From: Nyssa sinensis
Lineage: Eukaryota; Streptophyta; Magnoliopsida; Cornales; Nyssaceae
Assembly (NCBI GenBank): GCA_008638375.1
Contig: CM018035.1
Coordinates: 22,054,307-22,118,306 of the forward strand
Direction: 5' to 3'
Length of the DNA: 64,000 nt
Positions 39,560 through 53,165 of this stretch are shown piece by piece. The notes under the pieces were generated by a model. The model searched no databases and was not told where the DNA came from. It worked only from the letters and a program-made list of their open reading frames with translations. Each line of letters opens with the position of its first letter. Position 1 is the stretch's first letter. A program made the translations under genes and the position numbers.

Positions 39560-42500
39560 GTAAGCATATAGGTAATGTATGTATGTATGTGTAGGTAATG
39601 TATAATGTTATATGTTATATGTTATATATATATATATGTATATCTATATGCACATGTGATTAGACATATATATATATATATATATATAGGTTTATGTGTG
39701 TGCCCAAGTGAGTGCAAGACAGCCTGTGTGTGGGCTGCCGTGTGTGTGTGTGTTTGTTATAATATACATATATATAGGGAAATACCAAGCTTACAAGCTA
39801 GCATTAAATGTGGTTCTACAAAGGGGGAAAAAGGGAAGTGATAGAACAGTAGTAGAGTCAGTAAGTGGGAGAACAAAGGATGGGATGGGACCTGGGGCGG
39901 CTGAGTGTTTGGTAAGTATATGTGTATACATATATATATGTATGTCCATGGAAGGTTTTGATTTTAGAGAGAAAACAGAAAGGGAAAGGCCAAAGGGAGG
40001 AACTGAGAGTGCTTTGGAGAACTGAGGAAACTCAGAGGTGAGGAACAGAAGTGAGAGTTCAAGAGGAGGAGTGAGAAAATCGAACCAAGGTATGTCCTGT
40101 ATAGTTTCGGTCTTAAGATTTTAAAGCATGGTAATTAGATTTGGTTTTAGGGCTTTGTAGTACATGAGATGTAGATCATTTTATAAAAGAAATCAACTAA
40201 AATGACTAAGAAATGGGAAAGAAATCAGAAGTTACAGGTTTGGGGTGAGTGATTTGGTTCCTTATATTTTATGTATCAAACTCAAAATGAATGATAGGAA
40301 ATAGTTGAGATGGGTTGCAGGAAGAGGTCTGAACAAGTTAGGATGAAAAAAATAGGGGGAGAAGCTCAAAACATCAAAAATGGAGTTGGCCGGAAGCCAC
40401 TGATCTTCCCATTTCCGTGAAAATCTATTGAGCCAAATCAAAAACTAGCTTTAGAAATGAAATCCCCTTGAAAAACTGAAGAAGACTGCATTTTCAAAAC
40501 ATTGAAATTTGGCCGAAAAATTCTTGTCGGCACCGAAACCTCGCCGGAACCCTGCTGAAAAAACTGGGAAGAAGGAGTATTGTTCAAAGTTCGGGTCCGG
40601 GTCGGGTTCGGTTCGGGTCGGGTCAAGACCGACCCACCCTACACGTGTCAATCGTATGTTTTAAATTTAAAATGGGATTTGGGGTGTTTGGCTACAGGGT
40701 TAAGAAATAGAAATTTGAATTAAAATCAAGAATAGGGATATCCTATCCCTGTTTTGAGGCTTAGCCACTGTTTGGCTATTCGGATTTGGAATAGGGAATT
40801 CTTAAATTTCAATTTAACCCCAGAACTTTTTGAAATTCTAATTTGACCCCCAGAACTTTTAATAATTATAGTTTGACCCCCCTGAATAAAATATTAATAA
40901 AATATTAATTTGATTAATTAATTAATTAATTAATTTAATTATTTTAAATATCACAAAATGGTCTGGAGTCCAAATGGGACAAGTCATTAGTGTATTTTGA
41001 CTCTCTCAACCATTCTGAGACCAATGATGAGGTCCGTTTTATGAGACGGGGTTCCGAAAAAAATAAAAGACCCGTAATAACATTAAAAAATTACCAAAAT
41101 GCCCCTGAGTTAAAATGCATTCAAATGAACTCCAATTTAAGTAAAAAAATAGTGCAATTTTATTATCTCAACCATTCCGGACTCAACCGTAGAGTCCGAT
41201 TTGTGAAAAGAGGTCTCGGGATGTAAGAACCCTTAAAAGTGCAAAATGACCGTTTTGCCCTTTTTAGTACAGAAGTCCAAATTGAGTTCCACGAAAGCCT
41301 AAACCGACTTTGTTTGACGTTCCAAACTCAATAGTAGAGTTTATTTTAGCAAAATAGAAAATCATAAAATAAAGACATAAAATCTGATAAATAGCATAAT
41401 TCAAGTAGCAAATGAACTGAGTTATATTTCATGATTTTAGGAACACTAAAAGGTAAAGAGAAGGTGGTCTGACCTTCTGCATTCTTACTGTTAGTTCCGC
41501 TACGCTACGATTACGACTTCTTAGGTTGAGACAAACCCATCAGGTATGATATATTTTGTTAAGTAAGAAATAGGATTAAGTTAGGAATAATTGTCATGTT
41601 GACTTGATGATTCACATATCTGTTTGATTGGTTATATGCTTAAGTGTTTCTTGTTATCTTTTTGAAAAATTCGGTTAAGTGATGGATGTGAACCTATGAC
41701 TATATGTATATTCCATGTGTTAGCATAATATGTGAATTATATTTTTGAGAATTGTTGAGATTATGAAATGTGTAACCTAAAGCATGTGTTTAAATGGACT
41801 ATGTATGGCATGTACCCTTGATGAAGGAATTTTGTGATTGGAATGTTATTGAGTAATACATTATTTAAAGAATGCTTCATATATAGATAAGATGCTTTAT
41901 TGAGATTACATCATGGCATGGCTGAATCAGAGCATGTTGGCATAGTGTGATTCCTTGGAACATGGTATGAGTTGAGCACGTGGTGCTGTACATTATGAGG
42001 GTGTAGATCCTGTGGTGAAAAATCCAAAATCGGCCATTGGTACTCGTATGTCAGACGGGGTCTGGACCATGAAGCGAGACATATTGAGGTACTTGTAGGC
42101 CTGCAGGAAAGGTCCGTAAAGCGAGACATGGGTGTGCCATAGAGTTGCATGGGTGTGTCACGCATACTGTTCATGTACCGCATTGATGATATTGGATGAC
42201 ATTTAGATGTAAATGTACACTTGTGCATGCCACGTCTTAATTTTGTTTCTTGCATTAGCATTATATTATACCAGCAGTTGAGCTGACCCATTCGTGGGAT
42301 ACCATTTCAGATGATGCTCCGGCTACATGAGATTCAGTGATGTTTTAGTGGAAGAAAGAACTTAGAGTATTTTGGCCCTTGGGGCATGTATTGATATTGT
42401 ACAAGGGCATAAGCCCTGAACTATGCATGTTTAATTTATATGTTGTAAAGCAATGGATAAGGCTTATGAATTTGTATCAGAATCTGGACTGAGTTAGTGT

Positions 42501-42594
42501 TGAAATGCATATGATTGTCTTTTGTTCCTTTATTTTATTTTCTTTTAATTTTGTTACACTCACCCCCGGGTTCGTAGAAATTCGGGGCGTGACA
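39421..42594 (+). mobile_element. Solo LTR (family A)
   Basis: Starts TGTAAGAATTTG, ends ATTCGGGGCGTGACA, and is flanked by CTTGG (39416-39420 and 42595-42599). 3174 bp. It shares the segment around 40960-41340 (TGAGGTCCGTTTTATGAGAC) and the end around 41490-42590 with the copy at 21481. (TA)n tracts lie near 39525-39555 and 39669-39690. It could instead be the 5' LTR of the gypsy element that follows. However, the matching flanks on both sides and the 31-bp gap before the primer site favour an independent solo LTR. Confidence 0.8.
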
Positions 42595-42625
42595 CTTGGA
42601 TTTTACAACGTATGTCGTTATAGAT

Positions 42626-42637
42626 TGGTATCAAAGC
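42626..42637 (+). promoter_or_regulatory. Gypsy primer binding site
   Basis: TGGTATCAAAGC differs in one base from TGGTATCAGAGC, the initiator-tRNA-Met primer site of many plant gypsy elements. It precedes a gag-pol pseudogene. Confidence 0.65.
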
Positions 42638-43018
42638 TAATAGGTTTAGAACATCTTGGGACGACTGGATAGGGAAATACTAAAATAATTAAACCACACT
42701 TAAAGAATTCAATTATTTAAGATTTATAGTAATTGTTTTACCTGTTTATGTTGTGTGAAGTATATTGTATGTGCCTGATGTATACATAAAATTTTTCTTG
42801 AGTTCTTGTTAGTTAAATCTCATTGCAAATTGCCTAAGCATTGAATATGATTATTGACTTAAGTTCATGACAAACATTTTATCTTATCTAGTCATACTTG
42901 TTTGTTTATTTTCCTCATGCATAGGATAAATTGATGCATCATTGACATAACATTGGGAATATAATTAAGCATGAGAAAAACATTAAATGATTATCCTTAT
43001 CTTGTTCAACCTTATAAA

Positions 43019-45687
43019 ATGTCACTTAGGAATTATGGTCGAGGTAGGGGAAGGGCTCTAACCCTTGAGCCTCCTCCTATAGCTCCACATAGATGGAGCC
43101 AGTATTTTTAGAGGGATTATATAATTCATGCAGCAATTCCAATAAGAAAATATAGATGAGGCCCAGTCATAGCCTCATACGAGAGAGAGTAAAACAACAA
43201 CCACAATGAGAAAGTTTCAAAGCTTAACTATTCAAAGTTTAAGGGAAAGCCTGACCCACTTACTACCAATTATTGGCTAAAGAGTGTCACAAGAATTTTT
43301 GATTCCTTAAAGATCATCGAGGATTTTCTACGGATCAAAATCTTTTGTTTTCTTGTTTGAGGATGATGTGTTAAGCTGATAGGAATCCGTCAAGACCTCT
43401 ATAACTATGGAATGAGAGGTCTTTATTATTGCCTTCTTATACAAGTACTTTCTAGAAGTTGTGAGGGATGCTATGTGTTGAAAGTTCTTCATCTGTATTA
43501 GGGGGATATACAGATGAAGAACTCTGAATAGGCCTCCAAGGCCCGTGCCTTCAAGTTTGGGTTGAGACCATTAATATATGCCAAGGTAGTACCACTTAAA
43601 ATCCTAGTGTACTCAAAGATTGTTAAAAGAGCCTTACTAATTGAGGACGAGGCTGGGAGCACTAAGAAGCTTTAAGACTAAAAATCCCAACCTAAGAGAG
43701 TTGTCTCCAGCTTATTTTCTGAAAGGAGGGACAAGAAGAGGATGAGAGAGGTTGCACCTTACTCACTAGAGCAAGTATCACAGGTTACACTACATCCCTT
43801 TTTTTCCCAGTCTATACTTAGTAGGATATCTCAAAAAAACCATTTGTTATCATTGCCAATAGCCTGGACATCATAGGTTAAAGTGCTGGCACCAGTATAG
43901 TCATGTGTAAAGGATAAGCCCAGGGTGGGGGCCAAGGTCAAGGATAGTCACAAGGTCAGGGAAATTTATAAGGTTGAGAACATACCATCATTTGCTATCA
44001 GTATGGGTAGGTTGGTCACACTATTCATTAGTGCACCATGGTTGAGGGAGCATGGGCATTTGCAGGTATTCATAATCCAGTTCCATGCCACACAACTCAA
44101 TCTCATAAGAGCATTTGAGCACCTCCTCCAGCACTACTTGCTTTTTCAGCACAGAGTTGTAAACCCGCTCAATGAGCTTCTTCATCAATGGCTATTCCAC
44201 AAGCACCACAGAGGACCGTAGGGCACCAAGAGCATCTGCCAACTTATGGTAGAGTTTATGCAGTCACTGTAACAAAATCTTTGGTGAGACCATCTGTTGT
44301 GAGAGGTACTATATTAGTGTTTAACTCTTGGGCCAACCTGTTGATTGATTCAGGTGTTTCTCATTGATTTATCTCTAAATCATTTGTTTTTGTATTGGGA
44401 TTAGATATAGCTATGTCAGACCATCCACTTTGAGTAAAAATGGGAGTTAGGGGTACAGTTATACTTATGAGAATTTGTCGTTTGTGTGAAATTGCAATAG
44501 TGGATCACCATTTTATCTTTGATTTCATCATGTTAGACATAACCAAATTTGATCTTATCATTGGCATGTGCTGGTTGTCCACTTATTGGGCTACCATCAA
44601 TTTTTATCAACGAAGTGTCACCATTTGTACTTTAGAGGGAAATTGCCCTTATATCTTAGGTGATAAGAGTGGCCTGACTACTCCATGATCTTTGGACTCG
44701 TATCACTTAAGCAAACTCAGTTTCTTATTTTCCATTTGGGTACTTGATGATGATAGTAGTGTTCACAGGAAGTTTCCACCTATGGTACAAAGCTTCCTAG
44801 ATGTATTTCTCAAGAATTTGTTTGAGTTACCACCACACAGGAGATTGAGTTTTCCATTAACCTTTACTATATACTACACCAATTTCAATAGAACCATATT
44901 GCATGGTACCAACAAAGTTACAAGAGTTGAAAGTTCAAATTGAAGAATTGTTGAACAAAGGTTTTATACAACCTAGTATTTCACCTTGGGGGGCTCTAGC
45001 ACTATTCATGAAAAAGAGAAATGGTTCATTTTGAATGTGTAGCAATTATCGTAGACTTAACGAGGTTATTGTGAAGAACAAATACCCATTGCCATGTATC
45101 AATAATTTGTTTGATCAGTTGAGAAGATCCGTTTGCTTCTCGGAGATTGATAAGGTCAGGGTATCATCAATTGAGGATCAAAGAATAGAACATTCTGAAG
45201 ACCACGTTTCGTACTTGGTATGGCCACTACGAGTACCTTGTTTTACCTTTTGGGTTAACAAATGCCCTAGAGACATTTATAAACTTGATGAACCATATCT
45301 TTTGGTAACATCTTGATACGTTTGTTATTGTATTTGTTGACGACATTCTCATTTACTGGCTATCGATGGAGAAACATGAGGAACATCTTAGCATAGTCTT
45401 GCATGCCTTATGAGAGCATCAGTTGTATGCCAAATTTGAGAAGTGTGAGTTTTTCTTACTAAAGTCAAGTTTCTTAGATACGTTGTTTCTCAGTTAGGAG
45501 TATCCATTGATCCTTAAAGTTATAGGCCATCATGACTTGGGAGAGACAAAAGAATGTATTTGAGATCCGTGGATTTTTGGGCCTAGCCGAATACTATCAT
45601 CGTTTAGTTGAGAAATTTTCTCGACTAGCTACACCTATGACTCACCTTATGAAAAATTTGTTGTTTGGGGTTATATCTTTGTGAACT
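43019..45687 (+). pseudogene. Ty3/Gypsy gag-protease-reverse transcriptase remnant
   Basis: The start ATG at 43019 begins MSLRNYGRGRGRA, a typical arginine/glycine-rich gag start. A gag core lies near 43229-43330 (SKFKGKPDP). A degraded zinc knuckle (CYHC, then HHRLKCW) lies near 43835-43890. The aspartic protease region runs from about 44310, followed by a conserved stretch at 44440-44688 (FDFIMLDITKFDLIIGM). Reverse transcriptase runs from about 44900 with NYRRLNEVIVKNKYPLP (45035-45090), then PFGLTNA and the catalytic FVDD (about 45333) in another frame. Many stops and frame changes occur throughout. The sequence ends at the solo LTR at 45693. I see no continuation of pol (RNase H, integrase) after 49653. 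Confidence 0.82.
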
Positions 45688-45692
45688 TGTCC

Positions 45693-46044
45693 TGTAATAC
45701 CCCGACCCAAAATATCGAGTCATATGACACGTATTACGAGGCTATGAAAATGTGTGTAAAGATTTTTACACTTAAGAGAAAAATTAATTAATTAAATAAT
45801 TAATTAATTTAAAATACAAGAATATATTTTATTATTAAAATTAAATTCAAATAACACACCTATACGCACATTTATAGTGTATTGTGGGTGTATATTAGCA
45901 AGTGTATATAAGTGAATATATATATATATGCATGTACACAAGGAAATATATATATACATATATATATATATATGCTTAGAGTGTGAACAGTGTGTAGTGT
46001 GTGTGTGTCGGCAGTGTGTGTTTCATGGGAATGTGTGTGTGTTG

Positions 46045-46084
<40 letters not shown>

Positions 46085-49000
46085 CAAAATATCCTACACA
46101 TTAATGTAAAGCCACAAGTGGGCTGATTTGAGAAAAGTGATGAGAAGGGAGACTGCAGCTAGTGTGTGTGCTAGCATGTGTGTGTAAGTGAGTGAGTTAG
46201 TGTGTGTGTGTATATATAATATACTTATATGTTACAAATATCACCTCCCCCATTAATGCAAACTGAAAAGAGGAAAAGAGAAATTTATGAGATGGGATAG
46301 GAAGCTGAAACTAGGAGCAAGAGTAGGGTTGAGTCATGTAGAGAGAGAGAGAGAGAGAGAGAGAGGTTGGTTGAAATTCTTTAAAAGCAAAGCATGCTTG
46401 CTTCCTAAGAAAGAAAATCAGAAAGGAAGAAGAAAACAAGAAGCTAAGGGAGATAGAAGGAGAATCAGAAGTAGAAAAAAGAAGGAAACAGTTTAGAAAA
46501 GGTAAACCCACAAAAACACTGTAATTTCTCTCTCTAGAATTTTGGTTTGATATGAACTATTTTAAGATTTTATTTTGTATATATGACATTTAGAACATGG
46601 TTAGACTTGTTCAAGCATGAAATTAGAGCTTAAAAATGGTTAAAAACATCAAACCCAGAAGCTACGGCCATTAAAAGACCTTGCTCAAGCAGGTCTGAAC
46701 CGACTTCTGCCAAATCCATTTTGGCTTACCAAGACCTCAAACTGAGACCATGAGGGTTTCAAAAACCCAAATACGCGATCAAAAATCAATGGAAATGACC
46801 TCCATAAAACGAGTTGCAGGTTTCAATTTTGGAGACCAACCTTTCGAAACCACGCCAAAACGGGTATATTCAAATGGAAAATGAAACTATATGAAAAATG
46901 AATCACCATAGAACAAACCCCATCAATTTTAGCTCAAAAATGACCATTTACAGTCAATGTATAGGTTTGATTATCAAACCTTCGAACGAGCAAATAGGAC
47001 CTTTTTTATTCCTCAAATGAATGCTAAAATGTTCCTTGATGACTCAGAAATGATTTACCAAGAAAACAGTAGGGTTTGAGTTGGCCAAAATTCACGAAAT
47101 TAAAGAAAATGGAAAACTGTAACTAGGGAAACACATGGGTGATCGTGGAGAAGATGGCACTGTTCGGCTCGGACTATGGGTCGGTTATGGGTCTGGGTTA
47201 AATCCAGATCCAACGGGTCACGGGTTATTTAAACGGCAACGTTTTGTTTTAATTTTTAAAACGTTAGGACTGACGTCATCATGACGTCAACATCACGTAT
47301 AAAACCAACCAAACCGGTTGGTTTAAAAGGAGACCAGACCGGTTCACTTACATTTGAACTGAACCCACTAGTTTTTTGATTTATTTAAAATAAATAAACC
47401 AAGACTTTTCCTATTTACGAATTGACCCCAGAATTTCTAGGAAATTCTACTGTGGCCCAACTGATGAAAAATTTATGCAATTATACCCCCTGGAAAAATA
47501 ATTCAATAATTAATTTAATTATTTTATAAATGAGGTAAAATTACTATTTTGCCCCTAAGTCATATATGAAGCAAATGAAGTCCAACTTAAACATATGAAT
47601 AGTGAATTTTGACTATTTTGGATATTCTAAGACTAATGGAAAGGTCCGTTTTATGAGACGGGGCCCCAAAAATAAAGACACGTAAAAGGAAAAAATGACC
47701 AAATTACCCCTAGTACCCCTAAAGCCAAATTAAAACCGGAGAAGGTCTAAATTGACTTTCTTCGACATTCCGGACTCAATGGTGAGGTTCAAATTACGAA
47801 ACAAAGTACGAAAAAATATGACATGTAAATAGATAAATGACTATTTTGCCCTTTTTCATACAAAAGTCCAAATTAAATTCTAGGAAAGCCTAAACTGACT
47901 TTCTTTGACGTTTCGGACTCAATGGTAGAGTCTATTCGACCAAAACAAGTGTCCAAAATAAAAAGACATAAAATTTGATGAATAGCATCTGTTAGATGAC
48001 TATAAACTGAAATATTATCGAAGTGCTAAACTAAGGCAAGTGAAGTACGAGAAGACACGATGCGTTAACATGTCAAGTAAATAAAATTAAATTAAAAATT
48101 TATGTAGCTACCAGAAGAGTATAAATTAAAATAAATTTAATTCCTAACACGTTAAGTTGTGTCATAGGATAAGAGTACGAGTACATATGAAACTACAAAT
48201 CAGTTAGGATTTAATACGATCTAAGCATAAGTTAAGAAGCATTAATAGGTGATATTGTAGTGATGTGAAGTTAATGAGGTTATTATGAATTGTTCTTAGG
48301 AACTACAAAGGAAGTGGGAAAGCGCATTATTAGCACTAACCCTAAAGGACCAAGGTGAGTAACCCTGTGTTTGAAGTGGAGATTTAACTCCATATATTTG
48401 AAGAAGTTTAAAGTTCAAGTTATGTGAAGTATTTGAATATCAAATTCAGTTTTGTTACAATTTTTGTTTTAAATTATGCCGTTACGACATGCTTGTTAAA
48501 TGTTTTTATATTCAATTCTTTTCTTGGAAATGTTTAGCATGTCGGGGTAAAATGCAAATCTCTTTAAATATTCTGAATTTGATTGTTACAAGTATTTGAA
48601 GTCCTATTGTAGAATTTATATATTTCCTGTTTTAAATACTCATGAAAAGTGTCTATTGAAGAAACCATGTGATAAATGTTTTATAAGATAAACGGTACTA
48701 AGTACCACCCCCTATGATGGTTGAAATCCTTCGGGATTCAACAGTAAACGCCCGGTAGCAGGATCTAATCCCCCAGACAAATATAATGGTTAGTATTGGC
48801 AGTAAAACGGGAGTCTAGTTCGAAACAGATTCCACCTAATTAAAGAGAAAAGATCACAAATGATTTTGGAAATGGAAGCAGGTTTTTACCCCCATTTTTC
48901 TATGCATGTTTATATGTTTTGAAGTAACGCTTTTGGAAATGGAAGCAGGTTTTACCCTTATTTTCACGGTATATATTTATGTGTTTTAAAGTTTATATAC

Positions 49001-49648
49001 TTTATTGACGAAGTACGAGTTTAGCTTGAATACTTTAAATGTTTCAAAGCTATCTGTTTTAAATGCATATATTTTATGTTCAAGTATACGAACAATTGGC
49101 AGTGAATGTTTTACAAACTCTTATGTACTAAACCACTGCTAATTGAAACCCCATGACGAATGCTGGAATTACTCACAAGCTTAGATTAGCTTACCCGGAC
49201 TTTGTTCGGACCCCCCTTTCAGGTGATTAAGGGCAGTTTTGATTAGAAGACGATGATGAAGAATCTGCCATTTTTGAGAAGACATGTTTAGGTAGTTTCT
49301 TTTGGAAACTTGCAAACTTTAATAGTACATTTTGTATTCATAGACATTGTAAGAATATGTATTAAGTCCACGAGGTAACTGAATATGTAATGTTAAAAGT
49401 CTTTGAGTTTTAGTTATGCTCTGAATGTATGAACATGTATACCAGCAATGTGAAGAGCGGCAGTACCGGACGAATGTGCAAATTTTAAAATGAGAAAAGA
49501 AAAGAAAAAATTTTTCACGCTTCCGCAAACCACATGTCGCACATCCATTCGATACCACTGCGTATGCGAGCCTTGTCTTGAGGCCCTCGGGCCGAAGGGC
49601 GGCGGTCGCGACTCGAGATCCGCAAAGGGTGGATTTTGGGTCGTGACA
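45693..49648 (+). mobile_element. Solo LTR (family B) in the gypsy pol remnant
   Basis: Starts TGTAATACCCCGACC, ends TTTTGGGTCGTGACA, and is flanked by TGTCC (45688-45692 and 49649-49653). 3956 bp with no coding domain. It contains (AT)n at about 46051-46080 and (GA)n at 46338-46364. The repeated ACTCAATGG...GAGTC motif (47770, 47920) is shared with the family A LTRs. Confidence 0.9.
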
Positions 49649-49653
49649 TGTCC

Positions 49654-50535
49654 TGTATTCATTATTGATTAGTGGATATTTTGCAACTTAATGGGTTATA
49701 TTCCAAGGAGGGTTTCCCAAGTAAAGTTTTTCATGTCCTTATTCTCATATTTTAATTATTTTATTCTAAATGCTTGACAGATTTTAATCCACTATCTAAG
49801 TAATTTAACATACAATTTCTTATATTGCAATCAACATCACAAGTTAAGTTTAGTGGAAATTATGACAACAATCATAATTGACTGTACCTAACCATCTTAG
49901 ATCTAGATTAATTGAATTAGTAAATCTCACAATTTATTCTCGGCTCCACTCAAGGTTGTCTTTTAACTAATACATTTACATTTTGTTTTTGGGAACAGGA
50001 GCTTTCATTCTTCACGTGTTGTAATCATCCTTTTAAAAAGCTAAATAAATAACAAATAAGGAAAATGAATAGTTAATTGTATATGCTTTGGGTTAGATTT
50101 GGTCTTTTGTTATTAGAAATTCACCTTGCTTAATACTTGCACCCATTGTATTACCATTGAGTTACTTTAATTAACATATTTAAATAATAGCCATCTTTTA
50201 TTCAATACTTAAAGATTTTTAGATGATACAAACATATTGAGATGATAATGCAAAATTTGTTGAAAGGCAACACCATATCTTTCTAGAATTATCTTTCTGA
50301 AAATATAAGCAAAAAAATAATGAAAGCCAACACATATTCCTTCTTTGGAATTATATCTCTCTAAAACTAGATCTTCACTACTTCACTTTTTAAAATTTCC
50401 CATTTCTCAAGCTTTCTCACTGACGTGATTAAGTCAGCAAACAATTTGGCTCCTAAAAACTATAAATAGGACTCATAGGTCATTTATATATGTAACAACA
50501 TGAGTAATTAAGTCCTCCCAATAGTTAAAGGGTTT
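49654..50535. other. Intergenic, nothing recognised
   Basis: AT-rich. The pol remnant left of 45693 does not visibly resume here. CTATAAATAGG at about 50459 looks like a TATA box, but no gene follows. Confidence 0.5.
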
Positions 50536-50559
50536 TTGTGTGTAGTATACTTGAGCATC

Positions 50560-50843
50560 TCAATTAGTGTGTTTAAGGCCACTCTTCATAACTTTGAGTT
50601 CCTTTTTGGGCTTAGACCTAACCTCGAGAAATGTTCATTTTTTGTGCTAGTGCTACTAAAAACCTCATCTCTCAGTTGCTTGGCATGCCTCTGGGCACTT
50701 TCCCTATCAAATACTTAGACACTCCCCTCATTATTACTCAGTTGAGAGTAGAAGATTATGAATGCATGGTTGAGAAAATCTCTATAAAGTTTCGAGAGCA
50801 ACTTGGCATGGTCACTAGATTGAGAGGAGTTAGTTTTGAATGA
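50560..50843 (+). pseudogene. L1-type LINE reverse transcriptase fragment
   Basis: In two frames this encodes LRPNLEKCS, then LLGMPLGTFPIKYLDTPLI and YECMVEKISIKF. That is the conserved C-terminal part of plant L1-type reverse transcriptases (FSGLxPNxxKS, then GxLPxxYLGxPL, then LxEKI). One frame change occurs near 50625. Too short to be active. Confidence 0.75.
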
Positions 50844-50860
50844 AAGTGTCAAGAGACAAC

Positions 50861-50862
<2 letters not shown>

Positions 50863-50915
<53 letters not shown>
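50863..50915. repeat. (CT)n microsatellite
   Basis: More than 50 bp of uninterrupted CT. Confidence 0.95.
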
Positions 50916-50916
<1 letters not shown>

Positions 50917-53165
50917 AAATTCTCTCTTTTCATCACCTCCCACTCTACAACTTCCATCTTTCGACCTCTCTCAACAACGTGATCATGTTGGCAAACAACC
51001 GACTCATGAAAATTGAAAATAGGACCATTAGGTCCTTCTTGTTTGTGTTTGATAACACATATACTTGAGTGCTCTCATCAACCTTATCCTTACTCATTCC
51101 TGTCATAGTGAAGCTTTCTCAATCTTCTGTGCTTGTATTTTCAGGGTTAGATTTTAAGTTGAACCAACTTACATTACAAGAAATAAGGTTTTTTGCTATA
51201 TTTGGCTTATATGATACATTTTTTATGCCATAAAGAAACCTGATAGCCTATATATGTTTTGTGTATGCATTTGAATTATTTTGTTTTCAGATATTTCTCT
51301 TTAATTGTTGTCAAAACCCCAAATCATGGAGTTTGTTGTAGCAGCGTGGGTAGTACTATTGTCATCAGTTGAGGTGGAACATCTAATATTATACATTCTG
51401 CATGAAAGGTTGAACTATATATTTGTCTTGTAATTTTTTTGTTTTAGCAATTTACCTTTACTGGGACCATTGAAGTAGATTCTCCCATGATGGTAAGCGA
51501 AGATGAATATGCCTTTTCTAATAAAGCAAAAATGAAGATGGTAGCACCCAAGTTTGAATAGATGTTTCTATGATTGGAGATTGTTGGCAAAAACAGACCC
51601 TTGTTAATCACAGTATAGCTCTTGATTTATGTTTGGTGGTGACTGGTGACTGTGGTGAAGAACTAGGAATTAATTTCAAAATAGCACTCTCCTTAAAAGG
51701 TTACTACACACACCAAAAAAAGGGTTGCTATTAAATTTTAAGATACAATCTATGAAATTATATATAAAAGAAGTTGAAAAAAAGAAAAACATTGGAAAGA
51801 AAATCTCGGGCTCATAATGTTGCCTGCAATAAGGCTTCTAAGGAAATGAGTAAATGGCATAATAATCATGTGAAAAATATGTCATAATCACTGCAATTCA
51901 TTTCCAATTAAGCCTGTCTTGGTTTATCAACGGGGTATGTGAAGATAAATCTAGATAACTTGTGGTAATACTTCCCGAATCCTTTCAGATAATCCTCAAT
52001 AGTGTTTTTGACACAATTTTTTTCCAAATAAAAATGTTTTTGCAACTGTTGAAACTTCAATTGTCAATACAATGTTATATGAAATTTCTTAATGATGAGG
52101 CTTGTTACGAATATAATCATTTAACCAAGATTGGTGAGACACGAAATCAAACAAGAAAACGAATCTAAAATCACACGCATACACAAGAACACAAAGATTT
52201 ATGTGGTTCACCTCTGAATAAGACTACGTCCATGACTACTACGGTTTCACTATGATTTGAAAGAGTTACAAATTATAATGAAATGTGGCTCATCAACTAC
52301 AAATACATAAAATTAGAACAACAAAAAAATAATGTGAAATATAAAAAATATCCTCAAAATTTTTTGTCTCGAAGGCACGCCCCCAAATCCCCTCCTTCAG
52401 GCAAGGGGGCTTATACCCCCCTGCCACTCCCCAGCCAACTAATCACAAAGTTAGATCTGCGAATGAAGGATTAGTGTTCAGAACTTATTAGGATTCACAC
52501 TACCCAACAAGGCTCTCTTTATTTTTAAATTTCCATTATGCATTTCAGCATCCCTTTATCTCAATTTATTTCCAATTCTCATATATGTGTGTGTTAAAAT
52601 CTCATCCTCGTTGATTTTCTAAAGTTGCCTCTAGGATGAAAATTATTTTTCCTATTCTTTTTTAGAAAATAATTTTGGTATATACAATGGAACGTTGTGC
52701 AGTTTGTTCAATATTCTCATTTGAAATATCTTCTTCATTGTAGAGAAAAAATTTTGAATGATGAACAAAGGTTAAGTGAGTCCCCTTCAGTCTTCGTTGC
52801 TCCAATTAAATAGTATTTTTTTCATAATAATCATATACCACCTTCATTTTTAATGGAAAAAAGTTCAGTGAGATAGTAGCATCATGCTACTGCCACTGTG
52901 ATATATGAGGCATTATAATGAGACCCACGTAAATTTATAAAAACAACACATAACACTATCAGTTGCACGATTCTACCCTCCCACTAGACTTTTTTTCTAT
53001 TTCTAACATGATGCACCTACTCTCTCGCCTTGTTCTCTCCTAGTCTTGTACAATTTCACACTGAATCACCATTCATTTATACGTGTATAATATAAAGGCA
53101 TGTTAGTACTTCACATGTAAATAACTCTCATGGTTACATGTTGACTTAATCTTGCAAAATGTTTT
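50916..53165. other. Intergenic, mostly unrecognised
   Basis: CATTACAAGAAATAAGG at about 51173 resembles a CACTA end, but no partner end was found. 52140-52280 (GATTTATGTGGTTCACC) resembles a piece of a retrotransposon LTR. A small GC-rich patch of C and G runs lies at 52370-52440. No supported gene. Confidence 0.45.

Noticed and set aside
39421..45692. Reading 39421-42594 as the 5' LTR of the gypsy element with the gag-pol remnant
   Set aside because: CTTGG flanks both sides, and the primer site lies 31 bp away from the LTR end instead of next to it. The solo LTR explanation is simpler, though not proven.
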